Origin: Silicimonas sp.
Lineage (GTDB): Bacteria > Pseudomonadota > Alphaproteobacteria > Rhodobacterales > Rhodobacteraceae
DNA length: 64,000 bases
Direction: 5' to 3'
NCBI GenBank assembly: GCA_022824315.1
Contig: JAJEAC010000106.1
Location: 22,487 to 86,486 of the forward strand
Shown here piece after piece: positions 35,136 to 43,736 of the stretch (its first letter is position 1; each line of letters opens with the position of its first letter). Position numbers and translations under genes: made by a program. The notes under the pieces were generated by a model. It was given only the letters and a program-made list of their open reading frames with translations. It made no database searches and was not told the DNA's origin.

Positions 35136-36167
35136 TCAGGCTGTATTCGGCAAGCGGGTCTCCGCATCCTTCGCGACCTCCGCGGCCTCCACCTCCTCCA
35201 GCGCCCGCGCGGTCTCGCGGACGAAGTCGGCGAATTCCCGCCCGAGCTCGGGGTGGGCGAGGCCGAGGGCGACGGTGGCGCGCAGGAACCCGGCCTTCGA
35301 GCCGCAGTCGTGCCGCCGGCCCTCGACGCGCAGCGCGCGCACCGCCTCCCCGGCCGCGATCCCGGCCGCCAGCGCGCCCGTCAGGTCGGTCTCGGCCCCG
35401 GGCCGTCCCGCCGCTGCCCGGCAGGCCGCGTCCAGCCGCCGCATCGCCTGCGGCGCAAGGACGTAGCGCCCCGCGACCGCCAGCGTCGAGGGCGCCCGCC
35501 ACGGCAGCGGCTTCTCCACCATGCCGCGCACCGGCGCCAGCCGCTCTTCGCAGCCTCCCGTGTCCAGGATCCCGTGCTCCGCCGTCCGCGCCGGGTCCAC
35601 CTCGACCGCCGCCACCACCGAGCCGCCGGCCGCGGCCTGCGCGTCGATCACCTGGCCGAGGGGCGGCGTCCGCGCCTCGATCACGTCGTCGGGAAAGAGC
35701 ACCGCCACCGGTGCGTCCGGGTCCAGGTGCCGGCGCGCGCACCAGACCGCGTGCCCGACACCCAGGGGCGCGGGCTGGCGCACCGCCCGCAGCGTCCCGG
35801 GCGGAAGGTCCGGTCCCGCCAGCGCCTCGGCGAGGTCGCGGCGTCCCCGGGCGCGGAGCGTCCCCTCCAGGGCCAGGCCCCGCGCGAAGTGCGCCTCCAC
35901 GGCACCCCCGCCGCGCGGCGCGACCAGCACGATCCGCTCGATGCCGGAGGCCAGCGCCTCCTCCACCGCATGCTCGACCAGCGGCCGGTCGACCAGCGCC
36001 ATCATCGCCTTGGGTACCGCCTTCGTCGCCGGCAGGAACCGCGTGCCCAGCCCCGCCGCCGGGATCACCGCCCGCGTCGCCCGACGCGCGGCCGTCCGCA
36101 GCACCGGCGCCGAGGGCCCGGCCTCCGCCGCGCCCCCCGTTTCGCCGTCCGTTTCGCCGTTTCTCAC
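35136..36167 (-). CDS. galU: UTP-glucose-1-phosphate uridylyltransferase (GalU-like)
   Basis: 343 residues. AVIPAAGLGTRFLPATKAVP is the nucleotide-binding signature with the catalytic Arg and Lys; VLFPDDVI and HDCGSKAGFLRATVALGL are GalU landmarks. It makes UDP-glucose for envelope polysaccharides. The GTG at 36167 overlaps the stop of the outer-membrane-protein fragment by 4 nt and yields an N-terminal extension of about 30 residues before the Rossmann core, unusual for GalU; a later start is possible. Codon third positions are almost all G or C, and the segment is visibly more GC-rich than its neighbours, which suggests a different origin. Confidence 0.85.
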   Translation of the reverse strand: MRNGETDGETGGAAEAGPSAPVLRTAARRATRAVIPAAGLGTRFLPATKAVPKAMMALVDRPLVEHAVEEALASGIERIVLVAPRGGGAVEAHFARGLALEGTLRARGRRDLAEALAGPDLPPGTLRAVRQPAPLGVGHAVWCARRHLDPDAPVAVLFPDDVIEARTPPLGQVIDAQAAAGGSVVAAVEVDPARTAEHGILDTGGCEERLAPVRGMVEKPLPWRAPSTLAVAGRYVLAPQAMRRLDAACRAAAGRPGAETDLTGALAAGIAAGEAVRALRVEGRRHDCGSKAGFLRATVALGLAHPELGREFADFVRETARALEEVEAAEVAKDAETRLPNTA

Positions 36168-36305
36168 CAGCGCATGTCGAGCTTCAGCCCGACGCCGTGC
36201 ACGGGATCGCCCGCGTTCTCGCGGCGATCCGCGTCCACCGAGAGCCGGAACGCCTCGCCCGGCCACCACAGCCGCCACCTGCGCCCGTCGCCGCCGACCC
36301 GGCGG
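36164..36305 (-). pseudogene. C-terminal fragment of an outer-membrane beta-barrel protein
   Basis: The last ~47 codons of a minus-strand frame read RRWRLWWPGEAFRLSVDADR, then HGVGLKLDMRW and stop. Alternating hydrophobic residues ending in an aromatic residue are the signature of the last strand of a Gram-negative barrel, and 'HGvgl.l..RW' tails are common in alphaproteobacterial autotransporter-like proteins. Upstream in the same frame (to about 36439) the likeness fades, so the rest of the gene seems lost. Its stop overlaps the galU start, which looks like a former gene pair carried along together. Confidence 0.45.
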
Positions 36306-37743
36306 CCTGCCGAACGTCGCGCGCCGGGAAAACCGGCGTCAGGCGGGAACGCAGTTGCGGAATGCGGAAGTGAGGCTTTCGGGGCGCAGCCCGTCCGCGC
36401 TGCTGGCGCAGTCATGGCCGCTCGGCGCCTATTGTACATGCTCCGGCGTCGGCGGAAACGGTGGCTTCACGCACGCGCGGAATTCGTCCGCACAGGCCGA
36501 CAGCGACCGGACCCCCCGTCCCGCGGCCGGCGGCCCGTGCGTCTCCCCTGCCCTCCGGCACCCATCGGCGGCCCGCGTCTCCCGTCTTGTCCGGTCCCAT
36601 CGCCGCCGCATGCCCGATTCGCGTCATGCCCGTCGCCTCCCGCTGACTTTTTTCGCCAGCCCCCAATTGCGATGTCCCCCGGAACGGCATGGGTTCGAGC
36701 CGATCCGGGGGACATCAGAAACATGCCTTGATAATGACCGAATGCAAGCGAATTTCGCGAGATAATACTGAATCTGGCAGCTTACGTGCGGCCACTTTGC
36801 AACAGGGGTTGCCCAATTTGCTCATAAGTGTGTTTCGGTCATGCCTATTTCATGTCTATTCGTGATGCCAACGTGACAGAGCCATTTCAGCCGTCGAAAC
36901 GGCCGAATCCGACCCGGATGGGCGCGATGAGTCGCCGCAGGCCGCAGACGCCCCGCGAATCGGCGGCGGGGTCGAACAGCGCCTGGACGGTCCGGGAAGA
37001 CGACCCGAAGCTGTCGCACGCGGGTACCGCAGGCGGTGGCGGGAAGGAACGGACAGGATTGACGCCATGGGCAAGCACGACGGGACGGCGGACGGGAGCA
37101 GGACACACCGCGGCGCCACAGTCCTTGGCCCGGCAAGAGAGGATCGCCGAACGCCTTCGAGCGGCGCTCACGCCCATGCCCCGAAACTCGGCGCCGCGTG
37201 TTCGCGAACGGGCAGGAGCGTTCGGCGACGCCCCCGCGTCGTCGGCAATCAACGTAAGGACCCCTTGAGAAGAGCAAGGTACACGGGTGCCAAGGGTCGG
37301 CGATCGGCGCGTCGGCGGAGTCAGGGCTTCGGGCATCCCTCCTGACGATCACCAGCCGGCGATGGGGAGCGACGGGGACGGACCCGCGCTTGCGACCAGG
37401 CGCAAGCCGGCAACGCGTCTTTCCGCGGCGGACGCACCTTCACGGCACCTGCCGCGCTCACCCTTGCCTGCATGTCCGGCGATGGCCCGGTCGCCGGCTG
37501 AAGGTGCGGCGTTGCGGCAATTCTCGGCGACCACGCCCGAGGCCTGGGGATGACCGCGCACCCGGCCGGTCGGTCCGATGACCGCAACCGCGTGGCGCTG
37601 TCGCCGCTTGCGGTCCTGGCAGGCGATGCAGCGTGCCAGGAGCAGACTTGCCGCTCAGGAGCGCGGACGCACCCGTTGCGCACGCAGGACGCGTGCATTA
37701 GGAATCGGCGCCAACGGGGACCAGGAAGAGGACGGGCGTTCTG
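36306..37743. other. GC-rich region without recognised gene
   Basis: About 1.4 kb. Many overlapping frames are open on both strands only because the DNA is GC-rich; their translations are Arg/Pro/Ala-rich and lack motifs. The first ~350 nt share the extreme GC character of galU; after the hairpin at 36671-36716 there is a brief A/T-richer stretch (36720-36880), which may mark a junction. The promoter of the TonB-dependent receptor should lie near the right end. Confidence 0.45.
36671..36716. repeat. Long perfect hairpin (inverted repeat)
   Basis: GATGTCCCCCGG (36671-36682) is the exact reverse complement of CCGGGGGACATC (36705-36716). Inside, CGGC (36685-36688) pairs with GCCG (36699-36702) across a 10-base loop. 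There is no T-run on either side, so a simple terminator is unlikely. It lies at the right edge of the GC-rich galU segment. Confidence 0.75.
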
Positions 37744-40233
37744 ATGAGGATTCGGTTGGTGACCTGGGCGCTTCTTGCCGGCCTGGCGGCAACGTCGGCC
37801 TGGTCCGGCCCGCTTGCTCCGGACGTGCGCGTCGTGACGTCACGCGACCGGGACTTCATCGAGAGGTCGGGCGCCCAGACCCTGGAGGAGCTGCTCGACA
37901 CCGGCATCGTCCGCTATTTCTACGCCGGAGGACAGACCGTGCTGGTCCTGGTCGACGGACGGCCATACTGCACCACCAACTGCGATCTGGACACCTTGCC
38001 GCTGTCCGCGATCGAACGAATCGAGGTCCTGGCGGGAGAGGATCTGGGCGAGTTCGGCGGCATCGCGGTGCACGGCGCGATCAATGTCGTGATGCGAAAG
38101 GACATTGACGGCTTCGAGGCGCGGGCGGTCACGCGGATGCCGGGCAAGGACGGCGGCAACGGTTGGCAGGGCGGCGTGTTCTGGGGCGGCCCGCTCGGAA
38201 GCGACGGGGGCCGCATGACGGTCGGCGTCGACGTTCTCAGGCGCCAGGAAATCCCGTCCCGGAGCCGGGAGTTCAGCCGCTCCGTCTGGCAGGAGGGCGG
38301 CTCGTTCGACGATTCCCGCAATGTCAGTGTCGGCGGCAACACCGTCTGGGTCGTTCAGCGTGACGCGGACGGGGACGTGGAGGGCATCAGGACGGTCCCG
38401 CTGGGAGACTGCGACCCGGCGGAGGGCTATGCCGGTCCGCTCCGGAATCCGCCAAGCTCCAGGGTGGACGGCGACGAGGGCTGCGGTTTCGCCTATGGCG
38501 ACATCGCGTGGAACACGTCCGAATTCGAGCAGCGGACCGCGATCGTGAGCCTGGACCGGCCCCTGGGCGACCGGAGCGACTTCCGTCTCTACGCGAACTT
38601 CGGAGAGGGTGAGTCCGCGTTCCGTTTCGCGCCTTCCGTCGGCTCTTTCCGGTTCGTCCCCACGTCACGCGTGCTGGACGAGATCAACGACGCCGCCGGC
38701 TCCGTGATCGCGGACGATGACGATCGCTTCGCCGTCGGGCACAGATTTGTCGGCCACGGGAACCGCGACTGGTACACGAGCTACAACGAACGCGACATCG
38801 TGGCAGGCGTTGACGGACAGTTGACCGAGGATCTCGGATACGAGGCGTACATCGAGACATACCATCTGGACGGCTCCCTTGTCGGAAACACCTTCGTCCA
38901 CACCGACAGGATCAGGGAAGAAATCACGAGCGGAAACTACGACGTCGTGAACCCGTCCTCGCCCGCCGACCCGGATGCGCACCGGCGGGCCATAGAACGC
39001 ACCAGCCTGCAGGAGGAAATCGACTTCGGCGGGGAATCCCATGGCGTTCGGCTGGCGCTTGAAGGGCGGACGTTCGCGATCGGCGACCGCAAGGCGGCGT
39101 GGACCGCCGGGCTCGGCGCAGGCACGGCCAAGTCGCATTCCATCCTGCGCTTCCGCGACGGCGAGGGCGTGACCCACGACGTGACCAAGGTGCTCGGCTC
39201 TGGAGGGGTCAGCTATTCCGGCGAGCGCCGGAGCGCCGGGGTGTTCGGGGACATGTCGCTGCCACTGACCGCGAAAACGGACTTCAGGGTCGCGGCCCGC
39301 GCGGACGAGTACGACGACGTGGGCGGACTGAGGTCATTCCGTCTTGCGGCCGAGCACCGGCCGACCGACGTCGTCACGCTGCGCACCTCCTGGGGCGCGG
39401 GAGACAGGGCGCCATCCATGCGTCATCTTCACAGCACCGCGTCGCAGGACCACCCCTACATCCAGTGCGACCCCGGCTCCGGCAGCGCGCCGCGCAGCGC
39501 CTGTGCGGCGCCGAACCCCAGGCAGGTGACGCGCGAGACCGAGGGCAACCCGCAGCTCGAACCCTCCGAAACCGAGAGGCTTGCCGTCGGCGCCCGGTTC
39601 CGCAGGCATCCGTATGTCCTGGACGTGGAATGGCATCGGCTGTCGCGCTCGGGTCTCCCGGGGCTGCGCAACCCGGACTGGGCCATGCGAAACCTGGACG
39701 AATGCCCGGACGGCCGGCAGTCGAACTGCATCGGGCGCACCGGCGGCGACATCACCATCCATGACAGCTTCGCAAACATCGTGGACACGGAGATCTCGGG
39801 CATCACGACCCGGTACCGTGCAGACTTCGAAACGGACTGGGGCGAGATCGGGCTGAGCGGCGCATGGCGTCACGTGACCGACGCCGAACGCCGCATCGAG
39901 GGCAACGACATCCGGTATGCCACGTCCAGGAACATGGCCCGCATCAGGTTCGAGGCCCGGCGCCGCAACCTGACCGCAACCTGGACGGTGAACTACCGCG
40001 CCGGCTTCAGGAACGAGTCGGACACCGGCGACTTCGAAGACTGGACCGGCCACGACCTGGCGGTCGACTGGAACGAGCCGAGGGGGCTCGAAGGCGCACG
40101 GATGACGGTCGGCGTCTTCAACCTCACTGACGCCGGGCTCACCATCGACACGTCCAATCCCAGCAGCGTGGACGGACCCGTGGCGGCCGGCTGGGGACGC
40201 ACGTTCTTCCTGACGCTGAACAAGAGCTTCTGA
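37744..40233 (+). CDS. TonB-dependent outer-membrane receptor
   Basis: 829 residues. An N-terminal signal peptide (LVTWALLAGLAATSAWS, cleavage near residue 21) is followed by a plug domain (SGAQTLEELLDTGIV, TVLVLVDGRPYCTTNC, LSAIERIEVLAGED, VHGAINVVMRK) and a barrel (RAPSMRHLHSTAS, LEPSETERLAVGARF, GVFNLTDAG) ending FFLTLNKSF with the C-terminal Phe needed for barrel insertion. It imports a scarce ligand such as a siderophore, vitamin or carbohydrate by TonB energy. No TonB box is obvious, and no ABC importer, FecI/FecR or reductase gene is adjacent, so the ligand is not indicated. Confidence 0.92.
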   Translation: MRIRLVTWALLAGLAATSAWSGPLAPDVRVVTSRDRDFIERSGAQTLEELLDTGIVRYFYAGGQTVLVLVDGRPYCTTNCDLDTLPLSAIERIEVLAGEDLGEFGGIAVHGAINVVMRKDIDGFEARAVTRMPGKDGGNGWQGGVFWGGPLGSDGGRMTVGVDVLRRQEIPSRSREFSRSVWQEGGSFDDSRNVSVGGNTVWVVQRDADGDVEGIRTVPLGDCDPAEGYAGPLRNPPSSRVDGDEGCGFAYGDIAWNTSEFEQRTAIVSLDRPLGDRSDFRLYANFGEGESAFRFAPSVGSFRFVPTSRVLDEINDAAGSVIADDDDRFAVGHRFVGHGNRDWYTSYNERDIVAGVDGQLTEDLGYEAYIETYHLDGSLVGNTFVHTDRIREEITSGNYDVVNPSSPADPDAHRRAIERTSLQEEIDFGGESHGVRLALEGRTFAIGDRKAAWTAGLGAGTAKSHSILRFRDGEGVTHDVTKVLGSGGVSYSGERRSAGVFGDMSLPLTAKTDFRVAARADEYDDVGGLRSFRLAAEHRPTDVVTLRTSWGAGDRAPSMRHLHSTASQDHPYIQCDPGSGSAPRSACAAPNPRQVTRETEGNPQLEPSETERLAVGARFRRHPYVLDVEWHRLSRSGLPGLRNPDWAMRNLDECPDGRQSNCIGRTGGDITIHDSFANIVDTEISGITTRYRADFETDWGEIGLSGAWRHVTDAERRIEGNDIRYATSRNMARIRFEARRRNLTATWTVNYRAGFRNESDTGDFEDWTGHDLAVDWNEPRGLEGARMTVGVFNLTDAGLTIDTSNPSSVDGPVAAGWGRTFFLTLNKSF

Positions 40234-40441
40234 CGATGAACGGCGAGATCGTCGAATCCTGCAGGCATGAGCCCGGCCACACCGCTGGCATGGTCCCTTG
40301 GGGCCCTGCATGCGCGGGAAACCGTGCCAGGGCTCAGCCGACCGCCCTCGACGTGACGATGGCGTCTCACCGATCCAGCAGTGCGTGTCTTGCGCTGCCA
40401 ACAGGCGGACTGCCCGCCGACCTCCAAACAGGGAAGAACCC

Positions 40442-40930
40442 ATGAACACAGTAGCTTTCAAGATGACTCGCGAATTCGATGCACCCAAGGACCTGGTCTG
40501 GCGCGCATGGACCGAGGCAGACCTGGTTCAGCGCTGGTACGGACCCGGCGTCGAAACGGTCATCCATGAATTCGAGGTCAGGCCCGGCGGCCTCTGGCTG
40601 AACGAAATGAGGATGGGCGAACGCTCAATGAACCAACGGATGGAATTCACCGAGGTGAGCCCGACCGACCGGTTGGTCTTCCTGATGTCGAATGCGGACG
40701 AGAACTGGAACGTCACCGCCAACCCCATGATGCCGGACTGGCCACGCACTCTCCTGACCACGGTGACCTTGGAGGATAGGGACGGAGGTGCCTTTCTCAC
40801 GCTGAACTGGGATCCTCACGAGGCCACCGACGCGGAAAGAGCCGCCTTTGCCGCCGCCGCATCCGACTTCAACAAGGGTTGGGGTGCCGGAATGAACATT
40901 ATCGAGGAAATCCTCACCGAACTGTCCTGA
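40442..40930 (+). CDS. SRPBCC / AHSA1-domain protein
   Basis: 162 residues. MTREFDAPKDLVWRAWTEAD and WYGPG at the N-terminus, then the FEVRPGGLW strand and a long C-terminal helix ending FNKGWGAGMNIIEEILTEL are the pattern of AHSA1/START-like proteins, which bind small hydrophobic ligands in a helix-grip cavity. Such genes often follow an ArsR regulator; none is present here. The ATG is preceded by AGGGAAG. The role is unknown. Confidence 0.88.
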   Translation: MNTVAFKMTREFDAPKDLVWRAWTEADLVQRWYGPGVETVIHEFEVRPGGLWLNEMRMGERSMNQRMEFTEVSPTDRLVFLMSNADENWNVTANPMMPDWPRTLLTTVTLEDRDGGAFLTLNWDPHEATDAERAAFAAAASDFNKGWGAGMNIIEEILTELS

Positions 40931-41103
40931 CGAGGCGCTCCGCGACGGAAGGGCCTTACATCCTGACAGTTATCTGGACCAAGGCTGGGCCAGGATTTGT
41001 GCCCGTGCGCGACAAGTCCGAACAATGCCGAAAACTCATGAAACCGGCACCGTGGCGGTACCCGGCACTGCTTGGGATTCCTGTTCCCAGGATCTTGACC
41101 TGC

Positions 41104-42267
41104 TCAGCCAAAGCCGCCGGAAAACCCTTCTGGCACCAGAAGAATCTCGCGATCCACATCGGCGATGTCTCGACGTCCGCAAAGCCCCATCGAGACATCC
41201 AGTTCCTTCCCGATGACATCAAGTACGGCGGTCACGCCGGCCTCGCCCATGGCACCAAGGCCATACACGAAGGCGCGTCCGATCATGACTCCCTTTGCGC
41301 CAAGCGCCACAGCCTTCAGCACGTCCTGACCACTGCGAACTCCGCCATCAAGCCAGACTTCCGTTTTGCCGCCGACGGCCTTGACGATTGGCTCGAGCAT
41401 CCGGATGGACGAAAGCGCTCCGTCGAGTTGACGTCCGCCGTGGTTCGAGACGACTATGGCGTCTGCGCCCAGTTCGGCGGCCGTCACCGCATCTTCCTCG
41501 TCAAGAATGCCTTTCAGGATCACCTTGCCGCCCCACATGTCCATCAATTCCTTGATCCTGTCCCAATTCAGCGATGGATCAAACGCCTCCGCAGTCCAGG
41601 AAGAGAGCGATGCCGGGTCGGTCACCCCTTCTGCGTGCCCGACGATATTGCCAAAGGAACGGCGTTTCGTCCCAAGCATTCCAAGTCCCCAGGACACCTT
41701 CGTCATCATGTTTGCAATGGACGCCATTGTAAGCTTCGGCGGGGCCGAAAGGCCGTTCTTGATGTCCTTGTGGCGCTGCCCGAGAACCTGCAGGTCGACC
41801 GTGATGACAATTGCGGGACATCCCACGGCCCGGGCACGCGCCAGGAGCCGCGACATGAAGTCATTGTCTTTCAGCGTATAGACCTGGAACCAGAAGGGCT
41901 TTTCGGTGTTTGCAGCCACGTCCTCGATTGAGCAGATCGACATGGTCGACAGGCAAAACGGCACCCCGGACCTCGCGGCCGCGCGTGCCGCCTTTATCTC
42001 GCCGTCGGCGCATTGCATGCCCAACAGGCCGACAGGTGCCAGGACCACGGGCATCGCCACGTCCTCGCCGATCAACCGGGAGGCCACCGATCGATTGGCG
42101 AGATCGACAGCGATCCGTTGGCGCAGACGGATTTCGCTGAAGTCACTGGTATTTTCGCGAAAGGTCTGCTCGCTCCACGACCCGCTCTCCGTGTAGTCAT
42201 AGAACATCCTCGGCACGCGGCGACGATACATGCCCTTCAGGTCGGCAACTTCCGTGATGACTGGCAT
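41104..42267 (-). CDS. FMN-dependent alpha-hydroxy-acid oxidising enzyme (L-lactate dehydrogenase-like)
   Basis: 387 residues from the ATG at 42267, which has a GGGGAG ribosome site. The family active-site motif is IVVSNHGGRQLDGALSS with the catalytic His and the substrate Arg; YDYTESGSWSEQT gives the N-terminal Tyr; VWLDGGVRSGQDVLKA and KGVMIGRAFVYGL form the FMN phosphate site. It oxidises a 2-hydroxy acid such as L-lactate, glycolate or mandelate, passing electrons to the quinone pool or oxygen. It is most like LldD. No lactate permease is adjacent, so the substrate is open. Confidence 0.92.
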   Translation of the reverse strand: MPVITEVADLKGMYRRRVPRMFYDYTESGSWSEQTFRENTSDFSEIRLRQRIAVDLANRSVASRLIGEDVAMPVVLAPVGLLGMQCADGEIKAARAAARSGVPFCLSTMSICSIEDVAANTEKPFWFQVYTLKDNDFMSRLLARARAVGCPAIVITVDLQVLGQRHKDIKNGLSAPPKLTMASIANMMTKVSWGLGMLGTKRRSFGNIVGHAEGVTDPASLSSWTAEAFDPSLNWDRIKELMDMWGGKVILKGILDEEDAVTAAELGADAIVVSNHGGRQLDGALSSIRMLEPIVKAVGGKTEVWLDGGVRSGQDVLKAVALGAKGVMIGRAFVYGLGAMGEAGVTAVLDVIGKELDVSMGLCGRRDIADVDREILLVPEGFSGGFG

Positions 42268-42896
42268 GGATGCGCACTCCCCCCGAACTTGCATGGCAGT
42301 GCTATCAACTCCGGCAATGATCGACAACTATCGCCGTTCCGCGGCCGTGCCACTCAAACAAGAGCGACTCGGGCTGTCAGGTCTCCCGTGCCAGGAAGCG
42401 AGGCGCTGTTCGAGTGCGTGGCAGTCACCTTTACATTCCTAAGTTGACCCTACCGGCTGTCCTGGCGTCCTGCATTGGCCTGCGCGACTTGCCGAGTTTG
42501 GCGGCGACGCCGACCACGGCCCGACCCTGCATGTCGTATGTCGCGAAATTCACGCGCCCGAACACCGGGTGAAACGTTCATCCGAAGACGCCCAAATCTC
42601 GATCATGGCGGATGGTGGCGTCCAGACGCCGGGTACCTGCCATCCACGCAACGTCCTGCCGATCAATGTGGGCGTGTCCTGAATTCATCTTCGGGCAACC
42701 CGCTTTCAGGCGAAAGGGCCGGCTGTCCGTTCGATGACCGGCAACTCGGGGTCAAGTTGCGGAAAGGTAACCGCGATGCACGCCGTCCAGTCCGACCACG
42801 ATCACGCGCAACGGGCCGGGATGAACTGACGACCAAGAATCCTGGCCACAGCAACCAGAAGCGGCCATTCTGTCCAGATTTCGTGAACGAACGCAG
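42268..42896. other. Intergenic stretch without recognised gene
   Basis: About 630 nt between lldD-like gene and the transposase remnant. Translations of the short frames show no family motif. It may contain the lost 3' flank of the insertion element, but I could not find terminal inverted repeats. Confidence 0.4.
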
Positions 42897-43480
42897 TCAT
42901 GCCAGCCATTCAGGGCCGCCCGGGGCCTTGCAATGGTACACTGTTGACTCGATGTTGGCATAGTCTCGCATGGCCCGGTAGTTTTCGGTGAAGAGTGACA
43001 GGATCAGGTGCTTCCCAGAGCTTGTGAGTGCCCGGCATGGGCTGTCGCTTCGACGGGATGAATCCGGCGAGGCGCGCGGTGTTGACGGCGAACTCCGCGA
43101 TCGCCTGATCCGGGTCTGACGGGCCACGCTGCTTGCGGTGGTTCGGCTTCGACATGTGGATGGCGAGGACGTGGATCTCGTCCTCGTGGACGACTGTCCG
43201 CGACGGCGTGTCCGGCACGCTCCGCGCGAGCCGCTCGACGGACATGACGGTGCATGCGGTTATGGCGTCGAAGGCGAGACACCTGCGCAGGTCGTCGGCG
43301 GCGTTGAGCCTGCGGTCCTTGATCCGTGTCCCGGTTTTTACGGCGGCGAACCACTCCTCGATCAGCCACCGTCTCTCGTACCACCCGGCGATGCGGAGCG
43401 CGTTCTCCTCCGCAGGCTCGCCCTCGGTGACGCAATGTCGAAGGCCGATCCGCATGGAACCGGACATACGGCTTCAAATG
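42897..43480 (-). pseudogene. IS4-family transposase, C-terminal remnant
   Basis: The minus-strand frame reads ENALRIAGWYERRWLIEEWF followed by AAVKTGTRIKDRRLNAADDL, which is the IS4/Tn5-type block around the catalytic Glu of the DDE triad (the Y-(2)-R-(3)-E-(6)-K signature is recognisable). It continues to SKRQPMPGTHKLWEA and then switches frame to ENYRAMRDYANIES. The N-terminal part with the two Asp residues is missing, and there is at least one frameshift. It is a dead fragment with no visible inverted repeats. Confidence 0.8.
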
Positions 43481-43736
43481 CATTGGTTAACAGTGTCCGG
43501 TTGAAAGCCCCGGGACGGTGCAGAAGGAGCGCAAGATTCTCGTCTCCACTGCCCACGACATGCGACTCAGCCAATGTCGATGCTCAACTGTGCTTTGCAA
43601 AGGCAACGGGCCGACCAACATCAGCATCTTTCGTGTCCGAGGCGCTAACAAGGATTCCCGGCGCCACTTCCGGAGTCGAACAACGTGACCTGCGCGCGAC
43701 TTCCCTGACACCCGCCTGTAAGCGACAAGACGCTGG

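Noticed and set aside
35102..36373. 423-codon plus-strand frame
   Set aside because: Low-complexity Pro/Arg/Ala translation antisense to galU.
36683..36704. GGTTCGAGCC resembling a tRNA T-arm inside the hairpin
   Set aside because: No acceptor, D or anticodon arms around it; the motif is part of the inverted repeat.
34536..36731. 731-codon plus-strand frame over rplY and galU
   Set aside because: Open only because of high GC; its translation is Arg/Pro/Ala-rich, while rplY and galU are evident on the other strand.
36828..37268. Plus-strand frame of 146 codons and its minus-strand counterpart upstream of the TonB-dependent receptor
   Set aside because: No domain, no ribosome site and no anti-sigma/sigma likeness; probably non-coding GC-rich DNA.
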